Origin: Candidatus Rifleibacteriota bacterium
Lineage (GTDB): Bacteria > UBP17 > UBA6191 > JACPRK01
Assembly (NCBI GenBank): GCA_016213865.1
Contig: JACQZL010000019.1
Span: 2,806-11,667, forward strand
Direction of reading: 5' to 3'
DNA: 8,862 nt
In this document: in pieces, positions 1-7,304 of the stretch
How positions within the stretch are numbered: position 1 is the first letter of the stretch
Layout: each line of letters begins with the position of its first letter
Translations under genes and position numbers: made by a program
Notes under the pieces: model-generated
What the model was told of the DNA's origin: nothing
The model's input: the letters and a program-made list of their open reading frames with translations, nothing else
Databases searched by the model: none

Positions 1-1
1 G

Positions 2-877
2 ATGCTGTGCAAGGTCATCAGTGTTGACGGGACCAACGTCATCGACGGCGCGGGGCCGTACGTGATGCCGGCGTCGGCCAAGCCGATGGTGAGGGAGTTT
101 CTTGACAACCAGACCTCGACCGGGGCCCTCTCGGACACGATGCTCCTGCGCATGCAACTCGATCTCGTGGAGTACTACCGGGACTGTCTGGAGGAATTGA
201 AATCCGCAGGGCCTCCCGAGGTGCGGAACACCAGCGGCGAGAAGCTCGTCTTCACGACCACGACCTATCGCTTCGAGCCGGAGCTCAGGACCGAGCTGAT
301 CCAGCGGCTCGAGGCGATGAAGAACATCACCCCCGGCGAGCTCAGGGGCCCCAAGGTCGTCTTCCAGTGGACGGTCGAGGGAGGGCGAGGCCGAACGATG
401 GACGGCGCCACGCGTGCAACGCTCGAGGTCGAGGCGGACCGGCTCGTGTGCAACACGAACAGCCGAGAACGCAACGCGACGATCACGCGCCGGTTGGAGC
501 GCGAGCTCTCGAGGCTGCTCCGGCACGAGCAGACCACGTACAAGACCCTCGCGACCGCCCTCGCGGAGACTGCCGCGGCCGAAGGGGCGCCGGGATCTGG
601 CTCCGAATCAGACGGGGTCCTCGATCTGGACAAGCTGTCGCCCGAAGATCGTGCCGCGTTGCAGGCAGTTGTCGTCGAGAAGTACATGTCGTGGGCTGAC
701 GAACGAGTGCCCGCCCTGGGTGGCCAGACGCCCCGCCAGGCGGTGAGCACGCCGCAAGGCCGCCAGAAGGTGGAAGACCTGCTTGCCGACTGGGAGAACC
801 GGTTGGCTCGGATGCCCGGACACGTGCCGTTCGACATGAACAAGCTCCGTGCGGCCCTTGGACTGCTCGGCGAGTGA
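2..877 (+). CDS. SEC-C/DUF2384-like protein with MbcA/ParS-type C-terminal domain, probably 5'-partial
   Basis: The frame is open from the first bases of the window. The ATG at base 2 may be internal, because relatives that I associate with this C-terminus (SEC-C metal-binding proteins) are usually longer and carry an N-terminal domain absent here. Visible order: an alpha/beta region at residues 80-175 containing LEVEADRLVCNTNSRER (141-157); a low-complexity acidic linker at about 190-210; and a C-terminal helical domain at about 212-291. That domain carries the signature W231..D233..VPALGG.TPRQAV..PQGR (236-254), matching the W.D..PaLGG.TPreAv.T..GR pattern of DUF2384/MbcA-ParS-Xre toxin-binding domains. 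In antitoxins this fold binds a RES-type toxin; in SEC-C proteins its role is unknown. No Xre DNA-binding helix and no adjacent toxin gene are visible, so a toxin-antitoxin role is not supported. The product is probably a soluble cytoplasmic protein. Domain assignment is moderately sure; function is unknown. Confidence 0.8.
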   Translation: MLCKVISVDGTNVIDGAGPYVMPASAKPMVREFLDNQTSTGALSDTMLLRMQLDLVEYYRDCLEELKSAGPPEVRNTSGEKLVFTTTTYRFEPELRTELIQRLEAMKNITPGELRGPKVVFQWTVEGGRGRTMDGATRATLEVEADRLVCNTNSRERNATITRRLERELSRLLRHEQTTYKTLATALAETAAAEGAPGSGSESDGVLDLDKLSPEDRAALQAVVVEKYMSWADERVPALGGQTPRQAVSTPQGRQKVEDLLADWENRLARMPGHVPFDMNKLRAALGLLGE

Positions 878-887
878 GCCCCGGCCC

Positions 888-1319
888 TCAGGCCCCTGCG
901 GCCCCCAGCGCCTTCACCAGCATCACCGAGGTCGAATGGCCCGGTACGAAGAAGAAGCCGACCTCGTCCATCAGCTCTTGCATGATCAGGATGCCGCGGC
1001 CGCCGGCGCCCCAGTCCTTGCGGACGGCCAGGTCGCGGAAGTAGGCGGGGTCGAACGCTCTTCCCCCCGCGTCGGTCAGGATCAGCGTCACGCGATCCGG
1101 CTCGAAGCGGTACTCGACCACGACCTCGCGATCGCTCCGGAACTGGGACCCGTGGTCCAGGGCGTTCAGAAGCGCCTCGTTGAGGCAGTAGAGGATGTCG
1201 CCGGCCGTGCCCTCGTCCACGCCCTTCTCGGTCAGCAACCCGCGGAACCACGACTCAACCTGACCCAGGGTTGCGACCGTGCACGGGAAGATGCGGCGCA
1301 GGAACGGTTCGCGGCTCAT
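888..1319 (-). CDS. RsbW/SpoIIAB-like ATP-binding protein (HATPase_c_2), anti-sigma/serine-kinase family
   Basis: This 143-residue GHKL ATPase has the size typical of RsbW/SpoIIAB-type anti-sigma factors and serine kinases. All nucleotide-binding boxes are present: N-box E48..LNALDHG (E48, N52, A53, H56, G57), G1 box D83-A-G-G86, and the glycine-rich G2 box GAGGRGI (104-110) followed by a helix. Such proteins bind ATP-Mg and either phosphorylate an anti-anti-sigma (STAS) protein or sequester a sigma factor; which applies here cannot be seen. No STAS or sigma gene lies in the window. The ATG overlaps the stop of the upstream kinase-like gene as ATGA (1316-1319), and a strong SD (GGGAGG, about 6 nt upstream) supports this start. 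It is the last gene of the operon and ends 10 bp from the convergent plus-strand gene. An obvious reading is that it acts with the upstream GAF-PAS protein, whose own ATPase domain looks degenerate. Confidence 0.9.
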   Translation of the reverse strand: MSREPFLRRIFPCTVATLGQVESWFRGLLTEKGVDEGTAGDILYCLNEALLNALDHGSQFRSDREVVVEYRFEPDRVTLILTDAGGRAFDPAYFRDLAVRKDWGAGGRGILIMQELMDEVGFFFVPGHSTSVMLVKALGAAGA

Positions 1320-2865
1320 GCGCTTCCTCCCTTGGCAGTGCCGGGCAACAGCGAGAGCCGGAAGCAGAAGTGGCCGGAGGACGGCCTCTCGATGGAGAGG
1401 GAACCTCCGTGGCTCGAGACGATGTGCCGGGCATGGGCCAGCGCCAGGTCGATCTCCTGCCCGATGGTGGCGAGGTAGCGCGTCACGAGCTTCTCGACCT
1501 CGAGGAGGTCCTCGGCCCGTGAGACCTCTGCGTCGCTCGAGAGCCCGGCGATCGTGATCGCCGGCCCCTGGACCGAATCCTCGATGGCCACGATCAGGGA
1601 CGACGAGGTCGGGATCATCCGCATCGAGGCGTCGAGGACCGTGCCCAGCGCGTGGCCCAGTTGCTGGGTGTCGACGCTCGCCCGCGCGGGATTGCCGCGG
1701 AACCTGAGGCGAATCGAGCGCTCGCGGAAGGCCTGCTCGCGGGGCTTCAGGACCTCCCGCGCCAGGTCCTCGAGGACGGCGTCACGACGCAGCAACCGCA
1801 CCGGGCCGAACTCGATGTCCTGGAAGCGGACGATGTCGGCGCACTGGCGCTCCAGTTCCAGGGCGGTGGCGGTCGCCGGCGCCAGAGCGGGGTCGTGGAC
1901 GATGGCTTGGGCCATTTGGCTCGCAAGCCGCTCCAACTCGTGGGCCGCGACGGCGTGGTACTCGTCGCGACGTCGCTGGCCGCTGCGGTCGACCGTCGAA
2001 TCGCGGAGGGCCGTGATGCGGCCCAGGCGTCCGCCGAACCCCCCGATGGAAGTGACCTGCGCCGATAGGACGCGTCCCTGCGGTTTCAACAGGACGACAT
2101 CGCCCGAGCCCACGGCAGCCAGCCGGTCCAGGTTGTGGAGGAAGACGTCGAAGGAGAGGGACCGCGGGTTCCCGCGGCTAAGGCCGAACATGGCCGCCGC
2201 GGCGGCATTGACCAGGTGCACCTCGCCCGAGCCGTCCGTGACGACGATGCCGTCGGCCAGGCCGTCCACGATCGCCTGCAGGCGGCGTCTCTCGTCGAGC
2301 AGCTTGTGATACGTGCGGCTGTTGTGGATGGCCGTGCCGGCCTGGTCGGCCAGCGCTACCAACAAGTCCTCGTCCGACTGATCGAACGGACGCCCGGCGG
2401 TCTTGTTGAGCACCTGGACGGCACCTGACACTTCGCCCGCCTCGCAGAGGGGCACGGCCAGGAGAGAGTGTGTCTGGAACTCGCTCTTCTCGTCCACTCC
2501 GTGAAAGAAGCGCTGGTCGTGGGTGACGTCGTCGATGCGCAATGGCAGGCGGTGCTGTACGACCCAGCCCGCCAGGCTCCGGTCGACGGGGACGCTCAGT
2601 CCCTTGAGCCGGCTCGGATCGGCCCCGCCCAGTTGCGAACGGAACGAGAGCTGGCCGGAGGCCTTGTCCAGGAAGAGGATGGAACTGGCCTCGGCGCCTG
2701 TGATGCGGACGGCCAGCGCCAGAAGCTCTCGAGTATGGTGTCGAGGTCCAGCGATGAGTTGACCAGCGCCGCCGCGTCCATCAAGGCCAGCAGGCGGGAA
2801 CGGTCCGGTGCGGGCCGCCTGCGAACCGCCCGTCGAGGGGAACTCCTGGCTGGCTCGGAGGTCAC
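1316..2865 (-). CDS. GAF-PAS sensor protein, histidine-kinase-like with degenerate ATPase domain; frameshifted
   Basis: Two frames together make one protein of about 516 residues. The first part starts at the GTG at 2865, which overlaps the upstream stop as GTGA, and runs to the GAG codon at 2728-2730. Homology then continues in another frame from 2725 to the stop at 1316-1318. Reconstructed order: basic tail (1-24); GAF domain (about 25-185) beginning LLALMDAAALVNSSLDLDT and including LLAVPL and GAVQVLNK; PAS domain (about 195-290, with AIVDGLADGIVVTDGSG); and a dimerisation helix with a candidate phospho-acceptor in AAHELERLAS (His codon 1940-1942). The HATPase-like tail contains VDTQQLGHALGTVLDASM and ends in HARHIVSSHGG. 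In the tail the usual N-box Asn, the G1 D-x-G and the G2 GxGLGL pattern are all missing, so ATP binding is doubtful. GAF and PAS domains suggest sensing of a small ligand or redox state; no membrane segment is seen. An annotation restricted to the downstream frame would begin at the TTG at 2542, inside the GAF domain, and is unlikely to be the real start. Confidence 0.75.
2722..2730 (-). other. Apparent 1-base deletion (frameshift) in the GAF domain coding sequence
   Basis: On the minus strand the codons ...ATA CTC GAG are followed by AGCTTCTGG. Continuing in frame gives SFWRWPSAS, which does not look like a GAF domain. Reading from the C at 2725 gives LLALAVRITGAEASSILFLD, a classic GAF continuation. 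One extra base (for example AGC-CTT) would restore a single open frame. The local GAGAG means Glu-tRNA could in principle re-pair two bases forward, but there is no canonical slippery heptamer. Deletion or sequencing/assembly error is more likely than programmed recoding. Confidence 0.75.
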
Positions 2866-5003
2866 GGTGCCCCCTGGTGCAAATCCAGCGCGGCGAAGGG
2901 CAAGAGCGCCCAGAACCGCTCGCGCAGGGTGTGGTCGGGACTCATGGCAAGCATCAAGGGCAGGGGGTGGCTGGACCTCGGAACATTGCCGGCGGCGAGC
3001 AGGGCCATGGCTGCGGCCCGCAGGCTACCGCATGCGGCCAGCCCCGCCCTGTCGGCCGAGAAGCGCATCGCGGCAATCCAGAGCGGAAGCTCGGTCTCGG
3101 TCTCGGCCGCCAGCCACTGGCACGGCTCCTCGAGCGCGCGGCGCAGCTCGGCCGAGAGCCACGCGTCCAGCGTCCGGATGGGCCGGAAGCGGTGACTGCC
3201 TCGATACCAGGCGGGACCAAGCTGGAAGACCAACCCGGCGAGAACGGCCTGGTCGTCGACGGACAGGTCCAGCAGGCCCACGTGGCCCAGCAGACGCTGG
3301 CCCACGGCCCTTCCGATCCAGAAGGCCGCCTCCAAGCGTTGGGGGCCGTCAGAGCGGCCGGCCAGGGCCGCGGGCGCGCAGAGGAAGTCGGTCCCGGGAA
3401 AGAGGGCCGCCTCGGTGGAATCGACGAGGTGCAGAGCGACCTGCTCCGCGCCCAGGTTGCGGCAGACGTCGGCTGTCACGGCCAGCAACGCGTCGTGCGT
3501 CCCGGCCGTCGCCGGAAAGGAGCCGGGAGGCAGCGCCGCTCGGCGGTTCCAGCCCAGCTCGGAGGCAAGGGTCCGGAAGACCCGGCTGGCGGGCTCGCGT
3601 TTCTCTCCGGGGCAGTGCAGCCACTCGAGGCGGGCGGGGCCCTCGGGCACCCGCGGGGGCTGATACGGCTTCGAGGCGATCGCCTTGAGGTACTCGGCCG
3701 CCTCGCGGTCGGAAGGATCGAGCAGAGAGACGACTTCGAAGGAGGTGCGCGCGGCGGTCTGCTTGCCGGTGGCGTGATACCGGCGGGCCAGTTCGCGGTA
3801 GACGGTGGCGTCGAAGGGGTCGCTACGGCACCGGGCGGCGAGGCTGTCACCTGGGGCGGGCTCGGCGGCTAGCCAGCGAGCGGGGTGCGCCCGCGCGTTC
3901 TGGGACGTCTCGAGCGGGAAAGGACGGCGTCCCGCAGCGGTCTGGGCCTGGCGCTTGAGGACCGCGGTCTCGACGCTTGCCGGGGCCAGCGAGGCGGCCT
4001 CCTCGATCACGGCGACGGCCTCCTGGTGATCGGTCCCGGGCCGGGTTGCCTGCTCCAGAAGCGCGGCCGGCCCGGGAAGGGCGACCGGCTCGGCTGGTTC
4101 GAGCGCCTCGGCCACGAAGCGCACCTCTCCCGGCGCAACCTCGACGTGACGCAGGTTGAGGACTGCCCTGAGCGGAGCCAGGAGCGGTGCGAAGTCCAGC
4201 TCGATGCCGTCGGCGCTCACCTCCTTGAGAAAGCCCGGAGGCGAAGCCGCCGCCATCGACTCGAACGCTCGCTCCACTTCGCGTCCCGGAATGGGGACGA
4301 CCCAGAAGAGCTTGGGCGACGGATCGAACCGGACCTGGACGGACTGGGAGGAAGCAACCTGGGGAACAGCGTGGAAACGGATCGGCATGCCCTTGAAGTC
4401 GCACCGCACGCCAATCCGCTCACCCTCCATGCGGACGCGGAAGTTCTTGAGGTCCGGTCTGTGCTGGGCCGTCTCGCGCTCGAGAAACCGCTCCAAACGC
4501 CAGTCGGGCAGACAACCGCGAAGGTACCGCACCTCCAGCTCGGGACCTGTCTCGGTGCGGCCCAGCGAGAACAGCACCTCGCGGACCTCGAGCAGATCTT
4601 CGACGAGGAGGTCGTGGAGGCTGACCATCTGTCCCTGACCCGGACCAACTCGGGACACGGCCTGTCCCACGCGCAATCCGGGTAGGCCCCGGATGACGAC
4701 CTGGACCAGGCGGCGCATGCCCTCTCGCAGGACGTGCTCGCACGCCGCCGCGCAGACCGAGACGGGGCGGATATGGGCCGGCAGTCGGGCCAGGACGCGT
4801 GCGGCCCGCTCGTAGTCGCCCCGGGCCTGATGGAAGTCGGCGAGCTCCACATACGCCTCGGGCTTCTCGGGATGCTCGAAGACGACCCGAGCAAGCTGCC
4901 GGATGACAGCCTGCTCGTTCGAGGTGTAGTAGCCGCGACGGTCGAACCAGTCGCTGAGGGCGGACCAGGCGTCGCCTAGGGAGCTGGGAAGCACGGGCCG
5001 CAC
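2862..5003 (-). CDS. Large TPR protein with a possible LmeA-like middle domain and a DRAGL-motif C-terminal domain; function unknown
   Basis: I do not recognise a named gene. The 713-residue product shows: TPR-like helices at about 30-75 (HPEKPEAYVELADFHQARGD); a beta-rich middle region at about 155-300 with alternating hydrophobic strands ending in KEVSADGIELDFAPLLAPL and a final strand VEVAPGEVRFVAE, loosely recalling LmeA/DUF2993 (TULIP-like) folds; more TPR-like helices at about 328-350 and 396-430 (FDATVYRELARRYHATGKQ); and a C-terminal domain at 450-713 with FWIGRAVGQRLLG (561-573) and RFSADRAGLAACGSLRAA (647-664). The last motif resembles the ADRAGL helix of M48-peptidase-like domains, but no HExxH zinc motif is present, so it is not predicted to be a peptidase. 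No signal peptide or membrane helix is evident, so it is probably cytoplasmic. It lies just after the EF-G stop and its own stop overlaps the kinase start. The GTG at 4994 has a better-placed SD (GGAG, 8 nt upstream) than the GTG at 5003, so the true start may be three codons shorter. Confidence 0.8.
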   Translation of the reverse strand: MRPVLPSSLGDAWSALSDWFDRRGYYTSNEQAVIRQLARVVFEHPEKPEAYVELADFHQARGDYERAARVLARLPAHIRPVSVCAAACEHVLREGMRRLVQVVIRGLPGLRVGQAVSRVGPGQGQMVSLHDLLVEDLLEVREVLFSLGRTETGPELEVRYLRGCLPDWRLERFLERETAQHRPDLKNFRVRMEGERIGVRCDFKGMPIRFHAVPQVASSQSVQVRFDPSPKLFWVVPIPGREVERAFESMAAASPPGFLKEVSADGIELDFAPLLAPLRAVLNLRHVEVAPGEVRFVAEALEPAEPVALPGPAALLEQATRPGTDHQEAVAVIEEAASLAPASVETAVLKRQAQTAAGRRPFPLETSQNARAHPARWLAAEPAPGDSLAARCRSDPFDATVYRELARRYHATGKQTAARTSFEVVSLLDPSDREAAEYLKAIASKPYQPPRVPEGPARLEWLHCPGEKREPASRVFRTLASELGWNRRAALPPGSFPATAGTHDALLAVTADVCRNLGAEQVALHLVDSTEAALFPGTDFLCAPAALAGRSDGPQRLEAAFWIGRAVGQRLLGHVGLLDLSVDDQAVLAGLVFQLGPAWYRGSHRFRPIRTLDAWLSAELRRALEEPCQWLAAETETELPLWIAAMRFSADRAGLAACGSLRAAAMALLAAGNVPRSSHPLPLMLAMSPDHTLRERFWALLPFAALDLHQGAP

Positions 5004-5022
5004 TCCGAGAGGTAAGCCGGGT

Positions 5023-7110
5023 TCAGTCCTCTTCTTCCTCCATTGTTCCGGCGGCGTCCTTGATGATCAGCTCGGAGACGTGGGCGGGCACTTCCTCGTA
5101 GTGGGAGAGCGCCATCGTGTACTCGCCGCGACCGCCGGTAATGGAGCGCAGGGTGATGATGTACTTGTAGAGCTCGGCCAGGGGCACCTGGGCCTTGATG
5201 ACCTGCTTCTTGCCGTCGGGCTCCATGCCCAGGATGCGCCCGCGACGGCTGTTGAGGTCGCCCATGATGTCGCCCATGTTCGATTCGGGGACTGTGACGA
5301 CGACGGTCATCACAGGCTCCATCAGGACGGGCCGCGCCTCGAGGGCCGTCTTCTTGAAGCCCTTCGATGCGGCGGTCTTGAACGCCATTTCGGAGGAATC
5401 GACGGCGTGGTACGAGCCCTCGAAGACGGTCACGCGCAGGTCGGTGACCGGGTACCCGGCGAGGATGCCGCGCACCAGCGCCTCGCGAACGCCCTTCTCG
5501 ACCGCGGGGATGAATCGGTTGGGGATCTTGCCGCCGACGATCGCGTCGACGAACTCGAACCCGCCTCCCGTCGGCATCGGCTCCAGGCGAAGCCAGCAAT
5601 CGCCGTACTGGCCGTGGCCGCCCGACTGCTTCTTGTGCTTGCCCTGGCCCTCGGCCTTGCCGCGGACCGTCTCGCGGTAGGGGATCTTCGGTTTCATGAC
5701 GTCCACGTTGACCTTGTAGCGGTCGCGCAGCCGCCGCACGAAGTTGTCCAGGTGGAGCTCGCCGGTGCCCGACACGACGAACTCATGCGTGACATCGTTC
5801 ATCTCGGCCTTGATGAACGGGTCTTCGGTTCGCAATCGGGCCAGGGCTGCGGGCAGCTTCTCGCCGTCCTGGGTGGTCGTCGGCTTGAGAGCGGCCGACA
5901 TGTAGGGCTCGGGAACGAGCGGGTCCGCGAAGCGCAGGGGGCGCTTCTCCGTGGCCACGGTGTCCCCCCAACGCACGGACTTGAGCTTGAGCATCGTGCC
6001 GATCTGGCCCGGGCCCAGTTCCTGCGCCTCGATGCGGTCCTTGCCGCGCATCCGCTGGATCGTGCCGATCTTCTCGCGCTCCTCCCGGGTCGAGTTGAGG
6101 ACCTGGGCGCCCGTCGTCAGCGTGCCGGAGTACATGCGCACGATGACCAGGTCGCCGACGTGCGGCTCCACGAGGACCTTGAAGACGTGCCCGCAGACCT
6201 CGTCGGAGGGGTTCGGTGCGATCGAGAGGTCTTCGGCCTTGCCCACGAGCGGTGCGGAGATCTTGCGGTCCTGGGCGGACGGAAGGTAGCGGATGAACGT
6301 CTCCATCAGGTGCTGGACCCCAACGTTGCGCAGCCCCGAGCCCGGAACCACGGGCACCAGCTTGCGCTCCATCACGCCACGGCGCAGGCCCAGGAGGATC
6401 TCGGCCTCGGTCAGCTCCTCGCCGTTGAGGTACTTCTCGATGAGGGCGTCGTCGGTCCCGGCGGCGGCCTCGATCAGCGCGTCTCGGTACTTGGTCACCG
6501 CCGCCTCGAGGCTCGAGTCGACGGGGCCTTCGGTGAACTTGCCCGATTCGTCGGAGAACGTGTACGCCTTTCGCGCGAGGACGTCGACGATGCCCTTGAA
6601 CGACCCGGCGGCGCCGATCGGGATGGCCAGAGGAACGAACGCGGTCTCGAGGTTCCGCTTCAGCTCTTCGAGGCAGCGCTCGAAATCGGCGTTCTCCTTG
6701 TCCATCTTGCTGACGAAGCAGACGACGGGGAGGCCGTAGTGCTTGCAGTACTCCCACACCTTTTCGGTCTGGGCTTCGCAGCCGCCGGTGGCGTTGACCA
6801 CCATCGCGGCCCCGTCCATGTCACGCAGCACGCAGTTGACTTCAGGCAGGAAGTCCACATAGCCCGGGCAGTCGACGATGTTCAGCTCGCAGTCTTGCCA
6901 CTCGGCGACGATGGGGACCGCATTGATCGAGATATGCCGGCTGATCTCGTCGGGGTCGTAGTCGGTCTTGGCCGTTCCATCGTCGGTCTTGCCCATCCGC
7001 GAGATGGCGCCCGTGTCGAAGAGGATCGCCTCGGCCAAAGATGTCTTGCCCGATCCCCCGTGTCCGATGAGCGCGAGTGTCCGGATCTTGTCCGGCCCAT
7101 ACTTTGCCAT
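5023..7110 (-). CDS. Elongation factor G-like GTPase (EF-G2 type)
   Basis: This 695-residue full-length translational GTPase carries all EF-G domains. In the G domain are the P-loop GHGGSGKTS (16-24), switch I region with TDYDPDE (49-55), G3 DCPGYVDF (80-87) and G4 SKMD (134-137). Domain II spans about 300-385 and domain III about 400-475 (SGTGELHLD). Domain IV covers about 478-595 with QSGGHGQYGD and DSSEMAFKTAASKGFK. Domain V covers about 600-685 with LNSRRGRILGME and LRSITGGRGEYTM. The P-loop and G3 differ from canonical EF-G (AHIDAGKTT, DTPGH). The catalytic His of DTPGH is Tyr84, as in Thermus EF-G-2-type and actinobacterial FusA2-type paralogues. It is thus probably a second EF-G acting on the ribosome under special conditions rather than the housekeeping fusA; no rpsL, rpsG or tuf lies nearby. 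ATG start with a strong SD (GGAGGAG, about 7 nt upstream). First gene of the operon, behind a candidate promoter. Confidence 0.95.
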   Translation of the reverse strand: MAKYGPDKIRTLALIGHGGSGKTSLAEAILFDTGAISRMGKTDDGTAKTDYDPDEISRHISINAVPIVAEWQDCELNIVDCPGYVDFLPEVNCVLRDMDGAAMVVNATGGCEAQTEKVWEYCKHYGLPVVCFVSKMDKENADFERCLEELKRNLETAFVPLAIPIGAAGSFKGIVDVLARKAYTFSDESGKFTEGPVDSSLEAAVTKYRDALIEAAAGTDDALIEKYLNGEELTEAEILLGLRRGVMERKLVPVVPGSGLRNVGVQHLMETFIRYLPSAQDRKISAPLVGKAEDLSIAPNPSDEVCGHVFKVLVEPHVGDLVIVRMYSGTLTTGAQVLNSTREEREKIGTIQRMRGKDRIEAQELGPGQIGTMLKLKSVRWGDTVATEKRPLRFADPLVPEPYMSAALKPTTTQDGEKLPAALARLRTEDPFIKAEMNDVTHEFVVSGTGELHLDNFVRRLRDRYKVNVDVMKPKIPYRETVRGKAEGQGKHKKQSGGHGQYGDCWLRLEPMPTGGGFEFVDAIVGGKIPNRFIPAVEKGVREALVRGILAGYPVTDLRVTVFEGSYHAVDSSEMAFKTAASKGFKKTALEARPVLMEPVMTVVVTVPESNMGDIMGDLNSRRGRILGMEPDGKKQVIKAQVPLAELYKYIITLRSITGGRGEYTMALSHYEEVPAHVSELIIKDAAGTMEEEED

Positions 7111-7196
7111 TGTTAGTCTCCTCCCTGCCCGCGGCCAACGAGCGGATGAAACGCGAACCTGAACGGCCGGATGTGCATTCCCGGCTAGTGCCGCAG

Positions 7197-7225
7197 AGGA
7201 TAGATGACGTCAGGCGAGAAATCAA
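7197..7225 (-). promoter_or_regulatory. Candidate sigma70 promoter for the EF-G2 operon
   Basis: On the minus strand TTGATT (7220-7225) and TATCCT (7197-7202) are separated by exactly 17 bp, matching the spacing of a housekeeping promoter. Transcription would begin near 7190, giving a leader of about 80 nt before the EF-G ATG at 7110. An 8-bp perfect palindrome, TGACGTCA (7205-7212), sits in the spacer and could be an operator or chance. Composition here is less GC-rich than in flanking genes. Prediction by eye only. Confidence 0.45.
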
Positions 7226-7276
7226 GGACGAAGGCGGCCAGACGGACCCGCTGGCAGTCGGCATGGGGGCGGTGTC

Positions 7277-7304
7277 AGGTGTTAGGTGCTAGGTGTTAGG
7301 TGGA
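7277..7304. repeat. 7-bp tandem repeat (AGGTGTT-type), four units, with stops in all six frames
   Basis: Units are AGGTGTT (7277-7283), AGGTGCT (7284-7290), AGGTGTT (7291-7297) and AGGTGGA (7298-7304), preceded by a related GGTGTC at 7271-7276. Because 7 is not a multiple of 3, successive copies place TAG on the plus strand (7283, 7290, 7297) in three different frames. They likewise place TAA, TAG and TAA, followed by TGA, on the minus strand (codons beginning at 7298, 7291, 7284 and 7277). The first minus-strand TAA ends the CYTH gene. Confidence 0.85.

Noticed and set aside
2..877. Toxin-antitoxin module based on the MbcA/ParS-like domain
   Set aside because: No toxin gene is adjacent within the window and no DNA-binding domain is visible in the protein.
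878..887. Shared bidirectional terminator between the convergent genes
   Set aside because: Only 10 bp separate the stop codons and no hairpin with a T tract is visible there.
2722..2730. Programmed ribosomal frameshifting in the sensor gene
   Set aside because: No X-XXY-YYZ heptamer, no obvious downstream pseudoknot, and no reason for a GAF domain to be split this way. A base deletion or sequencing error is simpler.
2468..3872. Plus-strand open frames of 406 and 354 codons opposite the TPR protein
   Set aside because: Arg/Gly/Pro-rich composition with no motifs; the minus strand has coherent TPR and GAF coding sequence and SD-linked starts.
5080..7116. A 678-codon open frame on the plus strand antisense to the EF-G gene
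   Set aside because: Its translation is rich in Leu, Asp, His, Val and Arg with no recognisable domain, and it mirrors a perfectly conserved EF-G. Long antisense frames are expected in GC-rich coding DNA.
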